From Stentor coeruleus (Eukaryota > Ciliophora > Heterotrichea > Heterotrichida > Stentoridae), in the NCBI GenBank assembly GCA_001970955.1, contig MPUH01000061.1, positions 1 through 64,000 on the forward strand: 64,000 bases of DNA, written 5' to 3'. The notes below the pieces were generated by a model, which searched no databases, had not been told where the DNA came from, and worked only from the letters and a program-made list of their open reading frames with translations. Positions 52,901-63,578 of the stretch are shown one piece after another (within the stretch, counting starts at the first letter, position 1; each line of letters starts with the position of its first letter). The translations under genes were made by a program, and so were the position numbers.

Positions 52901-55900
52901 TATGAGGGAAATGCCTATAAAAAAGATTTTAGTTGATGCTTTTGCTAGGATTACAAGTGATTTTACTGATAATTATAGTGGNGAGTAGTATGAGGGAAAT
53001 ACCTGTAAAAAAGATTTTAGTTGATGCTTTTGCTAGGATTACAAGTGATTTTACTGATAATTATAGTGGGATACTGATGAAAACTGTGAAAAATAGAGGC
53101 AAAATTGTGGAACTTAGGCTATGGAACCTGGGGAAAATTGNGGATACTGATGAAAACTGTGAAAAATAGAGGCAAAATTGTGGAACTTAGGCTATGGAAC
53201 CTGGGGAAAATTGGTAGAATGATGAAGTTAAGAGCTTTTATAAAGTTTTTAGGGAATTTAGATGAAAAAATGAAGAAGAGTTTGAAAAGTCAGTTGAAAA
53301 ACAAAATTCTGATAGGCCAAAACACAAGGGCATTAAGCTTAATGACTTTTTTAAAGAAATCAATACTGAACTTAACCCTTGGAGATGCTTTTGCTAAAAT
53401 AACTTATAAAAACAAACTAAACTATACTGGGAAAACACTAAAAACCATTACAGAAACTGGGAAATCCCAAACCCTTAAACTACAAAACCTAGCAAAAATC
53501 TTCAATATTCTCAAACAAAGAGCTTTCAACCTACTCCTTAAAAATCTTTACAACAAAAAAATACAAAATCTAAGAAAATCCATTAAAAAACTAAAAAGAA
53601 AACTAAAAAAAACCATGTCATTAAAAAAAAGAGCTCTGGGGACTAACACAATAAACTCTATACAAAAATCAGCCCTCAACAGAATTCTCGGGCATATTTT
53701 CTTCGAAATAACCAAAAATCTGACTCAAAATTACAAAGGAAATACACTGAAAACAATAAAAGACTGTAAAAAAAATAATATTTTCAAACTGTTGAACCTA
53801 GCCAAAATTATTGATAAACTTAAACACAAAGCCTTTATAAAATTGAACCTAGCCAAAATTATTGATAAACTTAAACACAAAGCCTTTATAAAATTCGTCG
53901 TTAATTCAGATAAAAATTCTTTAAAAAATCTTGATTTGGTAAATAAAATTTTAGATGGGCAATTAAAAGGAAAATCATCATTTAGTCAGAAAATACTAGG
54001 AAAATATATGATAAATATAATAAAATCATCTGGGCTTAATAGAATCCTTGGAGAAATCTTAGGTAAAATTACTGAAAACTCAAGACTAAACTACTCAAGT
54101 CCTATATTAAATGATGTTAAAAATAAAAAAACAATCATAGATCTCAAGCTTTTTAACTTGAGTAAAATTGCTTTTAACATAAAACAAAGAGCTTTTATGT
54201 GTTTTACAATATCACTTAATATTAAAAATACTAAAAAACTTAACACTTCAATAGAAGAACTAAAAAAACAACTGAAAAATAAAATTTTATATGCGAAAAA
54301 ATCAGCGATACTCAGTTTGATGAATTCTTTAAAAAAATCATCCTTTGTTAGGATTCAAAGCTTAGTTTTTGGGAGGATAACAGAAACTCAATGTGAAAAT
54401 TATATTAGCCCTATGATGGTTGTGGTAAAAGAAAAAAAAATAAACTTAGGTCTTAAGCTTTGTAATTTGGGTAAAATTATTGAAAGAAGTAAAGGAAGAG
54501 CTTTTCATAATTTTGCCACTAATTTGTATGATAAAAATACAAGAGAACTTAATAAAGAATTGATTAAGAAAAAAATGACTGTACAAAAAGGGGCGATTTT
54601 AGGTTTGATGAGGAAATTGGGGATTATAGGTTTAAATAGGGTACTTGGAAATGCTTTTATGTTAATGACTGAGTGTTTAACTGAAAAATATGCTGGAAAT
54701 GTGTTGAATATAGTGAAGGAGAAGAGGAAAAATAGAGATTTTAAGATTTGGAACTTGGGGAAAATTATGAAAAAAAATAAAATGAGTGCTTTTTATAGTT
54801 TTGTATGCAATGTATATCAAAAAAATGTTAAAGATCTGAGAGAGGATATTAAGAAAAATGATGTTTCTTCGAAAAAAATGACAGGAGCTAGATTAGTGAA
54901 TATTTTCGAAAAATCAACCTTTACTAGACTATTTAGTGATGCTTTTGCTAGAATTACTGATCATTTAAGTGATAATTATGTTGGAGTTAGAATGAGTATT
55001 ATTAAGGATAAAAAGAAACTAAGAATCTTAAAACTATGGAACCTCGCAAAAATCACAAACAAACTCAAGCAAAAATCTTTCAATACCTTCACAGCAAATC
55101 TTAATGAAATGAAATCAAAAAATTTGCAAGCCAAATTATCTAACAAAACAGTTTTAAGCCAAAAATCATCTGCCCTAAGCTTAGCAAACACCCTTAAATC
55201 ATCAATTCTCAACAAGCATCTCGGGTATATTTTCTCAACAATTACTAATCAATTAAGTGAAAACTATATCGGACCTATATTAAAACCAATAAAATCTCAA
55301 AAGAAAATCATATTCCTAAAGCTCTGTAATTTAGCCAAAATCTCAAACAAAACTATCCAAAAATCTTTCCAAAAACTCATGATAAATCTATACAACAAAC
55401 ATACTAAAAATCTCAAATCTCAATTAAAAAAAACACATAATCACAACAAAAAAACTATAGGATTAATAACAATAAATACATTTAAAAACTCAGTATTAAA
55501 CAAAAGATTAGGTTTTATTATATCCCAAATAACTGAAAATTTATGCGAAAACTACAAAGGTCCAGTTTTAAGTATAATAAAACAAAAGAAAAAAATTGTA
55601 AATCTTCAATTATGTACACTTGCAAGAATAATTGAGAAAAATAAATATAAAGTTTTTCATACTTTTGTTAAAATACTAAATGTAAAACATGCTCATAATA
55701 TTAAAAATCAATTGAAAAAAAGTATATTTTCTAATCAAAACATAACTGCTCTACTGTTAATAAATATAATAAAAAACTCAGGACTTAATAGGATTATCGG
55801 TGAGATTTTTGCTTGTGTTACAAATCCAATCATAGAAAACTACAACGGAAATGTATTATCCCTAGTAAAAAACAGGAAAAAAATACACAAACTGAAACTG

Positions 55901-58378
55901 TTGAATATATTCAAAATAACTGAAAAAATATACAGAAAAGCCTTTTATAAATTTATTGATAATTTAAGTTTGAAATATGCTAAAAGGCTAAAGGGAAATA
56001 ATAGGATTCTAAGAAGGAATTTGAAGAAAAAAACTTTATTAAGCGAAAAAGCTATGGGATTAGTATTGATAAATACTGTTAAAGCATTTATTATAAACAA
56101 AAGGCTTGGGGATATTTTAGGGGCAATTACTGATCCGTTAGATAAAAACTGTTTAGGACCAGTGATGAGGGTTAAAATAGATCAGAAAAAACTTTTTATG
56201 TTGAAAATTAGGAACTTGGGAAAAATTGTAGAGAAAACCAAGAACAGAGCTTTTTATAAATTTTTGGCTAATATTTATGGGGAAAACATCAAGGGTCTTA
56301 TTAAAAAAATTCATACAAAAACGCAATTCGGGCAGAAATCAGTAGGAATCAGCTTAAAAAACCTTCTAAGAAATTTGTGTCTTAATAGGATTCTCGCTGA
56401 TATTTTCAACACAATCACAGAATCATTAAGTTTGAATTATAATGGGCCTGTACTCCAAACATCAAAACAAAAGAAAAAACTTCTTATACTAAACCTACAA
56501 AATCTAGCTAAAGTTACTAATAACACCAAACAAAAAGCTTTATATAAACTCTATATTAACTTATATAAAAAAACTACTAAAAAACTCAATCATAAAATAA
56601 AAACCCTCAAAAACGAACTATCTAAAAAATCCACCCTAAGTCAAAAAGCTGCATCAATATCTTTAATTAACGCAATACAAAATTCAGCTTTAGCCCGAAC
56701 CCTTTGTCAAGCATTCATAACTTTGACAGGTCATTTAATTGAAAACTATAACGGGAACTTTCTCAGTACCTTTAAAGACAAAAACAAAATCATAAATCTT
56801 AAACTGTTAAACCTAATAAAAAAAACAGACAGAAATAAACAAAAAGCTTTTTATGCTTTTATAACTAACATATTCAAAAAAAGCATAAGAAAACTCAAAA
56901 AAATAATTAAAAAAAGGACTTTACTAAGCAAAAAAGCATCAGCAATAAGTTTAATAAATACTATTAAAAACTCAGGGTTTAATAGATATTTTGGGTATAT
57001 TTTTGCTGATATAACAGAAAAATCAAATGAAAAATACTCTGGGATTTTATTGAATAATATTAAAGATCAGAAAAAAAATAACGGATTTAGATTGTTGAAC
57101 CTTGCTAAAATTGTTCAAAAAAATAAACAAAAAGCTTTTAATAAGATGAGGATTAAATTGGAGAAAGGGAGTACTAAAAAGATGAGAAAGTCTAAGAGTA
57201 AGATAAAGAAAAAGCTGAAAAAAATGAAAAATTTATGTCAAAAAGCTTTAGGGTTAAGTTTAGTTAATGCTGTGAAGAGTTCAGGGTTTATAAGAACACT
57301 TGGATCAGTGTTGTTTTTTATTACTGATGGGTTAGGGAAAAATTATGCTAGGGCTGTGATAAGTATTGCTTTAAGAAATTTTGAGAAAATGTTTTGTAGA
57401 CATTTTATGATATGGAAAGACCAGACAAAGGAACAAGAAAAGAAAAAACTCATCTCTCGCATCCAAAAACACAAAAAGCTAAACCAGATTCTAAAATTCA
57501 TCAAATTCCTGGCAAATTTACCCAATCGTAATCTAAAAGGATCTATAAACCGTATCATCCTGGCAAAATCTCGAGTTTTAGAATGTATAACAAATGTGTA
57601 TTTCACAGTAAAGCGTATGCCGAAAAACTCATTCGATATCTGGCGTTTTAAGTCTAACAAGATAAAAGAAACAACATTAAACAATAAACTTAGATCAGAA
57701 AAACTATCAAATTATATGAAAAATCTAACAAGACGAACTCTTCGAGGTATTTTTTATTTAGAAAGCTTAAAAAACATAAGTTTAATATTTGCAGTGAGTG
57801 CTTCAGTAAAATTGACTATGAAAAATATGAGTGATCGTATCAAAACAAATTTAAGGAATAGTTGGCAGCTTTGGGGGAAATATTGTAAAGTTTATTATCA
57901 AGAAATAGGGATTTTTAAGTTTAAAAGAGAAAAACTTAAATATTGTCTGAGTAGGCTGCTGAAATCTAAATTAAATATTGTATTTAGAGGAATGATATCG
58001 GATAAAAGACAAGAATGCTTATGGGAAGTGTGTATAATTTTTAAAAACCACCTATCTCGAGTACTTTCTCAATGGAATAATCATACGCAAACATTGAGAA
58101 TTATGTCATTGTGTTTTAAGATTAATGAATTAGGGTATAATGATGTAGAAACACATGAAGATAGAAAGAAGAAAAAGAAAGTACTAAGGAGGTTTGTTAG
58201 AAGGTGTTTGAAAAATCAGAAAAGGGTGTTTAGGAAACTAAAATCAGCTAAGAATTTATACTTGAAACAGAAAATTGTGTTTTTCAATATGAGTCGTTTT
58301 CTTGATAAAATGATAAGAAAAGCTTTGAAGGAGACTTTTGGTTTGATTATAAGTTGGGATAAAGGTTTAGAAGAGTAA
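46923..58378 (+). CDS. Giant tandem-repeat protein, candidate Sfi1-like myoneme scaffold (about 3,687 aa)
   Basis: One intronless gene printed with five N junctions (48278, 48806, 52876, 52982, 53141), each between duplicated sequence. The offsets are 43, 147, 41, 88 and 73 bp; counting each overlap once leaves 11,064 bp, an exact multiple of three with a single stop at the end. The N-terminal part (~700 aa) and C-terminal part (~340 aa) hold helices ending in F..W (SFALKKGFDAFKTKTW, NSWQLWGKY, VLSQWNNH), like Sfi1 centrin-binding repeats. Between them lie about 27 tandem units, mostly 96 or 103 aa, with cores LKLWNLAKIIEKNKxKAF and SLINxxKxSxLNRxLGxIF. Very Lys-rich and mostly helical; over 400 kDa. 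Heterotrich myonemes contain giant spasmin/centrin-binding proteins; membership is inferred from size, repeats and F..W helices, not proven. Confidence 0.85.
48236..48320. repeat. 42-bp duplication around N 48278
   Basis: 48236-48277 recurs as 48279-48320. The 43-bp offset shifts the reading frame of the giant gene. Assembly overlap. Confidence 0.9.
48661..48952. repeat. 145-bp duplication around N 48806
   Basis: 48661-48805 recurs as 48808-48952 with about one difference (ttatacaaac against ttatataaac). The offset of 147 bp keeps frame, so it would read as 49 extra residues. Assembly overlap. Confidence 0.9.
52836..53215. repeat. Three overlapping N junctions (52876, 52982, 53141)
   Basis: Within 350 bp the same coding stretch is printed repeatedly. 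52836-52875 recurs from 52877 (offset 41), 52896-52981 recurs from 52984 (offset 88), and 53069-53140 recurs from 53142 (offset 73). Copies differ at a few bases (atacctgtaaaa against atgcctataaaa), which suggests two alleles or close paralogous repeats were chained. They cover repeat unit 13, whose second half is therefore uncertain. Confidence 0.88.
53792..53893 (+). repeat. Exact 51-bp in-frame duplication in repeat unit 16
   Basis: 53792-53842 and 53843-53893 are identical and add 17 residues (NLAKIIDKLKHKAFIKL twice). Unit 16 is 120 aa with it and exactly 103 aa without it, so the duplication breaks an otherwise regular register. There is no N here. Confidence 0.9.
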
Positions 58379-58933
58379 GAAAGTTTATAGAGTTAATATT
58401 AATTATTAGATGTATTTTGGAAGATTTTATAGTTTTGGGTATTTATGTTTTTAATATGATAGATTTTGTATAGTTTTAGATGTGAAATATTAAAGATGAT
58501 AGTGAGATAAGCTGATTATAAATTTTTATTTTATATTGATGAGTATATCATTTGCTGCTTTTTAGATATAGTATATTGAAATTTTGTAGCTAAGAAAACA
58601 ATATTGGATTAATCATTTTGTTTAAGATTAGATATAGTTATTTAATATTTATTATACTTTTAGATATGAAATCTGGATAAATTAATTATTTTTTAGCTTT
58701 AGAAACATATAAAATTTTCGTATTGATGTATGCTTGGTTTAAATAATTATAATAAAAAACTTGTGGAAAATAAGCTAAGAGGTTGGATGATATAAACCTT
58801 TTAAACTAAAGTATTTGGATTAAGTTGTATAAGGGTGGTTTGAAATAATATGGTTTAAATTTATATTGGTTTTATGCTGAAAGAATTGTTAGTGATAATA
58901 TATGAACAGGAAGTCGTATTTATATTAATAAAG
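58379..58933. other. 3' flank of the giant gene and promoter of the next gene
   Basis: About 550 bp, G/T-rich on the plus strand as is usual after stops here. An in-frame ATG at 58874 precedes the start I chose for the next gene. Confidence 0.45.
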
Positions 58934-59800
58934 ATGAAAAGTGCTAGCGAAAATGATCTTAGGTTTTTTCTGTATGGTTTATTCAGGGAAAAATCCGAAG
59001 CCAGATTGAAAAGTGTTAAAAAAGGTCAATACTTAGCCAAAACCCTAAATACTCAACGCATAGCTGTAAGCCAGGAAGCTGAGCGTGCTAAAGAAAGCAA
59101 TAAAGGTGCAACCTACGAAGCTGTGGGAACATTAATACATAGAAAAGTTGATAAACTACCAAATGATATAACCTTAGCAATGAAAGAATACATAAGTTCC
59201 AAACTGTTTTCCCCATTACTTGAACAGAAAAAAAATGAGAACCTCGAGAATTTCTTCATAGTAAAAACCACTCAGGAAAAATACCAAATAATAAACTCAA
59301 TCTTTCACGACAACAAAACCAAACCAGCATGTACAAAAACCTCAGGCAATGTAGAGAAAAAAATCGAATTCTTTGACAAAAACCGAGAGAAAAAAGAAAG
59401 AATCATCGATCCTTTTGAACTGAGAATAAGACTAATAGATGAAAGGATTAAAAGAACTGTAGACAATGATGTAAAACAAGAAAACTTAAAAAGAAAAGAA
59501 GAACAAAGGAAAGGGATTAAGTTTAATTTCAAGAAACAGAAAAAAGGGATAATGCTTACTGATAAGTTTTACACATTGAATATGAAAGCTAAGCATACAC
59601 TTGGAAATATATCAAAAATGCTTGAAGTTCAGACTAAATCACAAAAGTCGGAGTCTCATTTTTTTAACTCAGAACTTAATTCGATGGATGAAAACCCAAA
59701 TGATAGGAAAATGGAAGGTATGAGTAAGATTATTAATGAAAGTTCAAGAATACACTTTCCATCGATATCAACGAAAACTTCGAGGAAAAATTTGAATTAA
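58934..59800 (+). CDS. Uncharacterised basic helical protein (288 aa)
   Basis: I start at ATG 58934 (MKSASENDLRFFLYGLF) because it follows the G-containing spacer and begins a charged, gene-like sequence. An upstream in-frame ATG at 58874 would add 20 hydrophobic residues (MLKELLVIIYEQEVVFILIK) that could be a membrane anchor, so it cannot be excluded. The body is Lys/Glu-rich with likely helices at about 20-60 and 150-215. The C-terminal 60 residues are Ser-rich. No known family. Confidence 0.72.
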   Translation: MKSASENDLRFFLYGLFREKSEARLKSVKKGQYLAKTLNTQRIAVSQEAERAKESNKGATYEAVGTLIHRKVDKLPNDITLAMKEYISSKLFSPLLEQKKNENLENFFIVKTTQEKYQIINSIFHDNKTKPACTKTSGNVEKKIEFFDKNREKKERIIDPFELRIRLIDERIKRTVDNDVKQENLKRKEEQRKGIKFNFKKQKKGIMLTDKFYTLNMKAKHTLGNISKMLEVQTKSQKSESHFFNSELNSMDENPNDRKMEGMSKIINESSRIHFPSISTKTSRKNLN

Positions 59801-60462
59801 TTATTATAATGCTTAGGTTTAAAAAGATGTGAAGAGTTTTTTGTCTGAAATTTTAAGTTTAAATAGGATAAGGTTAGGATTTTAAAGGAATGGAAAGGGT
59901 GTAATTGAAGCTATTTGAGGATTTTTTTATGGGTTTGAAGGTAGTTTGGTGGTTGAGTTTTTTTTAAGTTATAAGTTTTTTTATTTTTGATAAGATTTTT
60001 GTGGTAAAATACATTTTTCTACTGAAAATAGTAGGCTTATGAAAGAAGTTCCTTAATTAAGCATTGTATTTTGGGTATAAATGCGGATTTATATATTTTA
60101 TTAACGAAGGATTTGATAAAAGTGGTATTTATGCGATATTATTACTTAACTAATAAATATTACTATTTATCTTACTACGATAAAATCCTATCATCTTAGA
60201 GTATATAAATTAACATAATTTCAATATAATCACAAAGGCAATTTATATCCTTATACAAAACATAAATCAACAATAAAATTATATTAAACTATTACACATA
60301 TCAAATAGTTAAAAAATGCATATTTCCATTGTAAAGTTCAAAAAGCTTTTCAGTTTTAAATTCATACTTATCATAAATAAACACTTTATTTCACTATTAT
60401 CTGTTCATCACTTCCCAGAAAATCTAAGACAGTTTAGGAGAATAAATGACATTTTCTAATAA
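59801..60462. other. Intergenic region with composition flip
   Basis: 59801-60010 is G/T-rich; 60140-60460 is A/C/T-rich on the plus strand. It is a clean example of the 3'-flank to promoter switch between two genes in the same direction. No frame seen. Confidence 0.5.
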
Positions 60463-61119
60463 ATGTTAGGAGGTTCTTTGTTTTCAGTAAGAGGTCCAAA
60501 AGTACTCTGTATTGCTAAGAACTATTTTGAACATGCAATTGAAATGGGGGCATCTGATGTACCTCCTCACCCTGTGATATTCCAAAAACCTTTAACAAGC
60601 ATAATAAGTGAAGGACAAAACATAATAATTCCAGAAGGTGTTGAAGTCCATCACGAAATCGAATTAGCTTTCGTTATAAGTAAACAAGGTAAAAATATCA
60701 CCCCTGAAAATGCATATGATTATGTATCAGGTTATTGTTTAGCATTAGATTTAACAGGTCGAAACATTCAAGCTGAAGCCAAAAAAAACGCATGGCCTTG
60801 GGATGTTTCTAAAGGCTACGACACTTTCCTACCATTATCATCATTTATTCCAATCTCTCAAGTCCCTAATCCATATGAACTTGAACTTGAGCTAAAGATA
60901 AATGGAGTTAGTAAACAAAAAGGTATAACAGGGTCGATGCATTATAAAATTCATGATATTTTAGCTTATATAAGCCAAGTTATGACTTTAAATGAAGGGG
61001 ATTTAATATTAACTGGAACTCCATCAGGTGTAGGTCCAGTAAGGAAAGGTGATGTTTTAGAATCATTCCTCACATCTAATGGGAATATCATTTTACAGAG
61101 CAGATTTGTAGCAGAATAA
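60463..61119 (+). CDS. FAHD1: FAHD1-type acylpyruvate hydrolase / oxaloacetate decarboxylase (218 aa)
   Basis: Fumarylacetoacetate-hydrolase-fold enzyme. The family members cleave acylpyruvates and decarboxylate oxaloacetate with Mg2+, usually in mitochondria. Signature segments are present in order: CIAKNYFEHAIEMG (near 16), PVIFQKPLTSI (about 38-48), VHHEIELAFVI (about 62-72, with metal-ligand Glu residues), GYCLALDLTGRNIQ (about 90, holding the metal-ligand Asp), KGYDTFLPL (about 117), and LILTGTPSGVGPV near 180 (the C-terminal TGTPxGVG motif). Length is close to human FAHD1 (about 221). ATG start, intronless, no clear presequence. Confidence 0.95.
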   Translation: MLGGSLFSVRGPKVLCIAKNYFEHAIEMGASDVPPHPVIFQKPLTSIISEGQNIIIPEGVEVHHEIELAFVISKQGKNITPENAYDYVSGYCLALDLTGRNIQAEAKKNAWPWDVSKGYDTFLPLSSFIPISQVPNPYELELELKINGVSKQKGITGSMHYKIHDILAYISQVMTLNEGDLILTGTPSGVGPVRKGDVLESFLTSNGNIILQSRFVAE

Positions 61120-61887
61120 AATTGAGTTAGATAGTCAGATATTAGTTAATATAGGAAGTTTTAAATGCATTTATTGTGGATTTGTGTTTTTGTTTTTGTT
61201 ATTAGGATTTTTAATAATTTTTATTTGGTTTTAGTAGTTTATATGGAAAAATTTATTTTGCTAAGATTGTGGTGATTTATGTTTAGGTATATGAATAATT
61301 GGATTAGATTTTATAACTTGGGTGATTATGATTTTTTTTATATTGTATGTTATGATAATAGTTTAGGAATATAAGTAATGAGTTTATAGTGATAATGGAA
61401 GATATTGATATGGTAGAGTCTTAGTTTTTGTATAAAATAGTGAAAAGGGTTTATGGATGAGTTGAAAGCGAGTTTCGAAGTGGTTTGAGGAATATTTTTA
61501 TAGTAAAATGCGATATGTAAAAATAAAAAACATTCAACCTATTTTTAAAGCATTTTATATGCATATCAGTTTCTGTTATAATACAAAATTACTATTTAAT
61601 TAAATTAAAGTATTGATGGGATGATTATTATAAACTATTTTTCAGTTAAACTTAAATTTAGTTTTAAGCCTTTATATTAATTTTTTTAACTTTTCGCTTT
61701 TTGCTTATATTCCCTATAAATATTCAAATTACCGTAATAGTTATTAAAAGAATATATTGATAAACGAAAAACATTCTTAAGATTACACATAAATTAGCAT
61801 TATCAATAGGAAAGTGAAAATAAAATATTGCAGCGGTTATAACTTTTATATAAAAATAAGTGAGATAAACTTAATGATCAATATATT
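61120..61887. other. Convergent intergenic spacer
   Basis: 61120-61510 is G/T-rich on the plus strand, then mixed AT-rich to 61887. No coding frame or RNA recognised. Confidence 0.5.
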
Positions 61888-62493
61888 TTATTCTATAAGC
61901 GAATTGCAATCATAGATGTCAGCTTCTTGAACAAGTAGCTCTCTAAGTTTATTCCATTTAGTTTGGCATTCAAAATCGTCTGGGCATTGTTCCTTACAGC
62001 AATATGCTCCAAGTTCTTTAGACCTCTCTGCACAGTTCTTTGTGGCAAAAAAATATTCAACATACAACTTATATATTTGTTTCATCGGCCTTTTAGAAAA
62101 AAAAAATTTACAAAAAGCATCGTTATAAGACTTATACTTCATGTTTGTCTTATTCTCCACATAAGGCAAATTTTTCTTCTCAATGAAAGGTAACACAACT
62201 TTCAAATTCGCTATAAGTACATCTAATATTTCCCCTAAAAACGGATGTGGGAGAACTTTTTTAGCCTTATTGTTTCGGACTAGACGCAAAAGTTTAACCA
62301 TCCTTCTTAACAAACAACACCTTATAAACTCTTTTCTAGGGGATTCCTCTTTTCCTTTATTGACAAATAAAGAAAGGATTTTCGTAGATTTTTTCGCTTT
62401 GCGCCCGCGTTTTTTGTTAGCAAAATACTTTGAGCAGTCGACAAAGTAATCAGGTAAAGGGAAATGCAGGATATGTTCCTGGGATGAGTCCAT
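61888..62493 (-). CDS. Uncharacterised basic protein with AT-hook-like segment (201 aa)
   Basis: ATG at 62493. KKRGRKAKKSTK at about residues 27-38 resembles an AT-hook or nuclear signal. A helical region (about 55-115) follows, then a Cys-containing C-terminal part with spaced Cys residues (KNCAERSKELGAYCCKEQCP, then FECQTKW). No family recognised. A DNA- or chromatin-binding role is a guess from the basic motif. Confidence 0.72.
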   Translation of the reverse strand: MDSSQEHILHFPLPDYFVDCSKYFANKKRGRKAKKSTKILSLFVNKGKEESPRKEFIRCCLLRRMVKLLRLVRNNKAKKVLPHPFLGEILDVLIANLKVVLPFIEKKNLPYVENKTNMKYKSYNDAFCKFFFSKRPMKQIYKLYVEYFFATKNCAERSKELGAYCCKEQCPDDFECQTKWNKLRELLVQEADIYDCNSLIE

Positions 62494-63578
62494 TTATAAA
62501 TATATAAAGCATTGGCTATTGTAGTTAGTAATTAGACTAGGATAATTTACAATAAAATTATAGGAACAAATAATTATAGAGTATTAAAATGCTTATATAA
62601 AGATATATTAAATCATGCAATATTGCTCATAAAAGGGTTGATTATATCTTAGGTTAGATATGATTAGAAGCTTAATTTTAGTTTTTATAATAAGCTGTTA
62701 GATGATAAACTTTTAATAAGATAGAGGTCAGGACAATGATAATAAGTTGAGGTTGTTAGAGTTAAGTATTAGTGAAATTTCATAGCTTTTAGATGTTTCT
62801 GTTGATTAGTAAAATATTTTTCTCAACAGATTCCATGTAAAAATTATATAATATTGTCTAAAAGATTTTTTTGGAAGCAGTGTGGACTATGGTTTCTAAA
62901 AGACTTTACGAAATTTGTTTTTAGTATTTTTGTTGAGGTTTTTATATAAATAAAGTTTAGATAATTAGAAATTGTGATTAAGATAATATTTTAGAACATT
63001 TTTTCTAGTGAAAAAGGGAAATGTTTAGTTTTGTATATGATAAATAGGAAATTTTATCTATAAGTTAGAATGAGGATTATAAAACTAATTTGGAAGTTTA
63101 TGATTAGTTTAGAGTGATTTTGTTGGATGATTAGGTAACTCAAATAACATTTTTGTATAGGAAATGAAGTAAATTTATATGTATGGGGTTAAAAAAGTTA
63201 TGATTTAGATACTAGGGTGTGTTGTATATAGTTTTATAAATACTACATTTATACAAAGTAAAAATCTAGACATGAAAAATCATAAGCTAAATACTAAGTG
63301 GGTGGAATGTGAATAAAATATTGAATACACTAATATAGTCATATTAAACTTGCAATTACATTTAAAAAATTGACAAATCGATATTATAAAAAATCTTATT
63401 TATCTTACAATATAGTTCTATTAGATATTTTCCCTTTATAATATTACATCTTTTAAAGTATTATAATATCAAACACAGATTTATGATTTCTACTAAAGCG
63501 CAATACGTAAAAATCATTATTTTATATCCAAAACTAGTTTACAAATCTTCACAACTCTTATAAGGCTTAATAATAAAT
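62494..63578. promoter_or_regulatory. Divergent 1.1-kb intergenic region
   Basis: 62580-63240 is G/T-rich and 63250-63578 is A/C/T-rich on the plus strand; the flip near 63245 fits two promoters facing away from each other. No frame seen. Confidence 0.5.

Larger units (their letters stand above)
49132..57370 (+). repeat. About 27 tandem 288/309-bp units in the giant gene
   Basis: Units start at the Ala/Leu before LKxxNL. I counted lengths by hand for the first eight: 103, 103, 103, 96, 100, 95, 96, 96; the others cluster at 96 and 103. In DNA, units near 51493, 51781 and 52069 are exactly 288 bp apart. The longer class adds seven residues in the Lys-rich helix after the first half (for example SIKKLKR). 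Units 8 to 10 are the most alike (shared GALTLIN, NYSGKTMN), so they are the most recent copies. Confidence 0.92.

Noticed and set aside
46923-58378. Several separate genes or a broken pseudogene in the giant locus
   Set aside because: The breaks coincide exactly with N junctions, and the summed overlap (392 bp) leaves a length divisible by three with one terminal stop.
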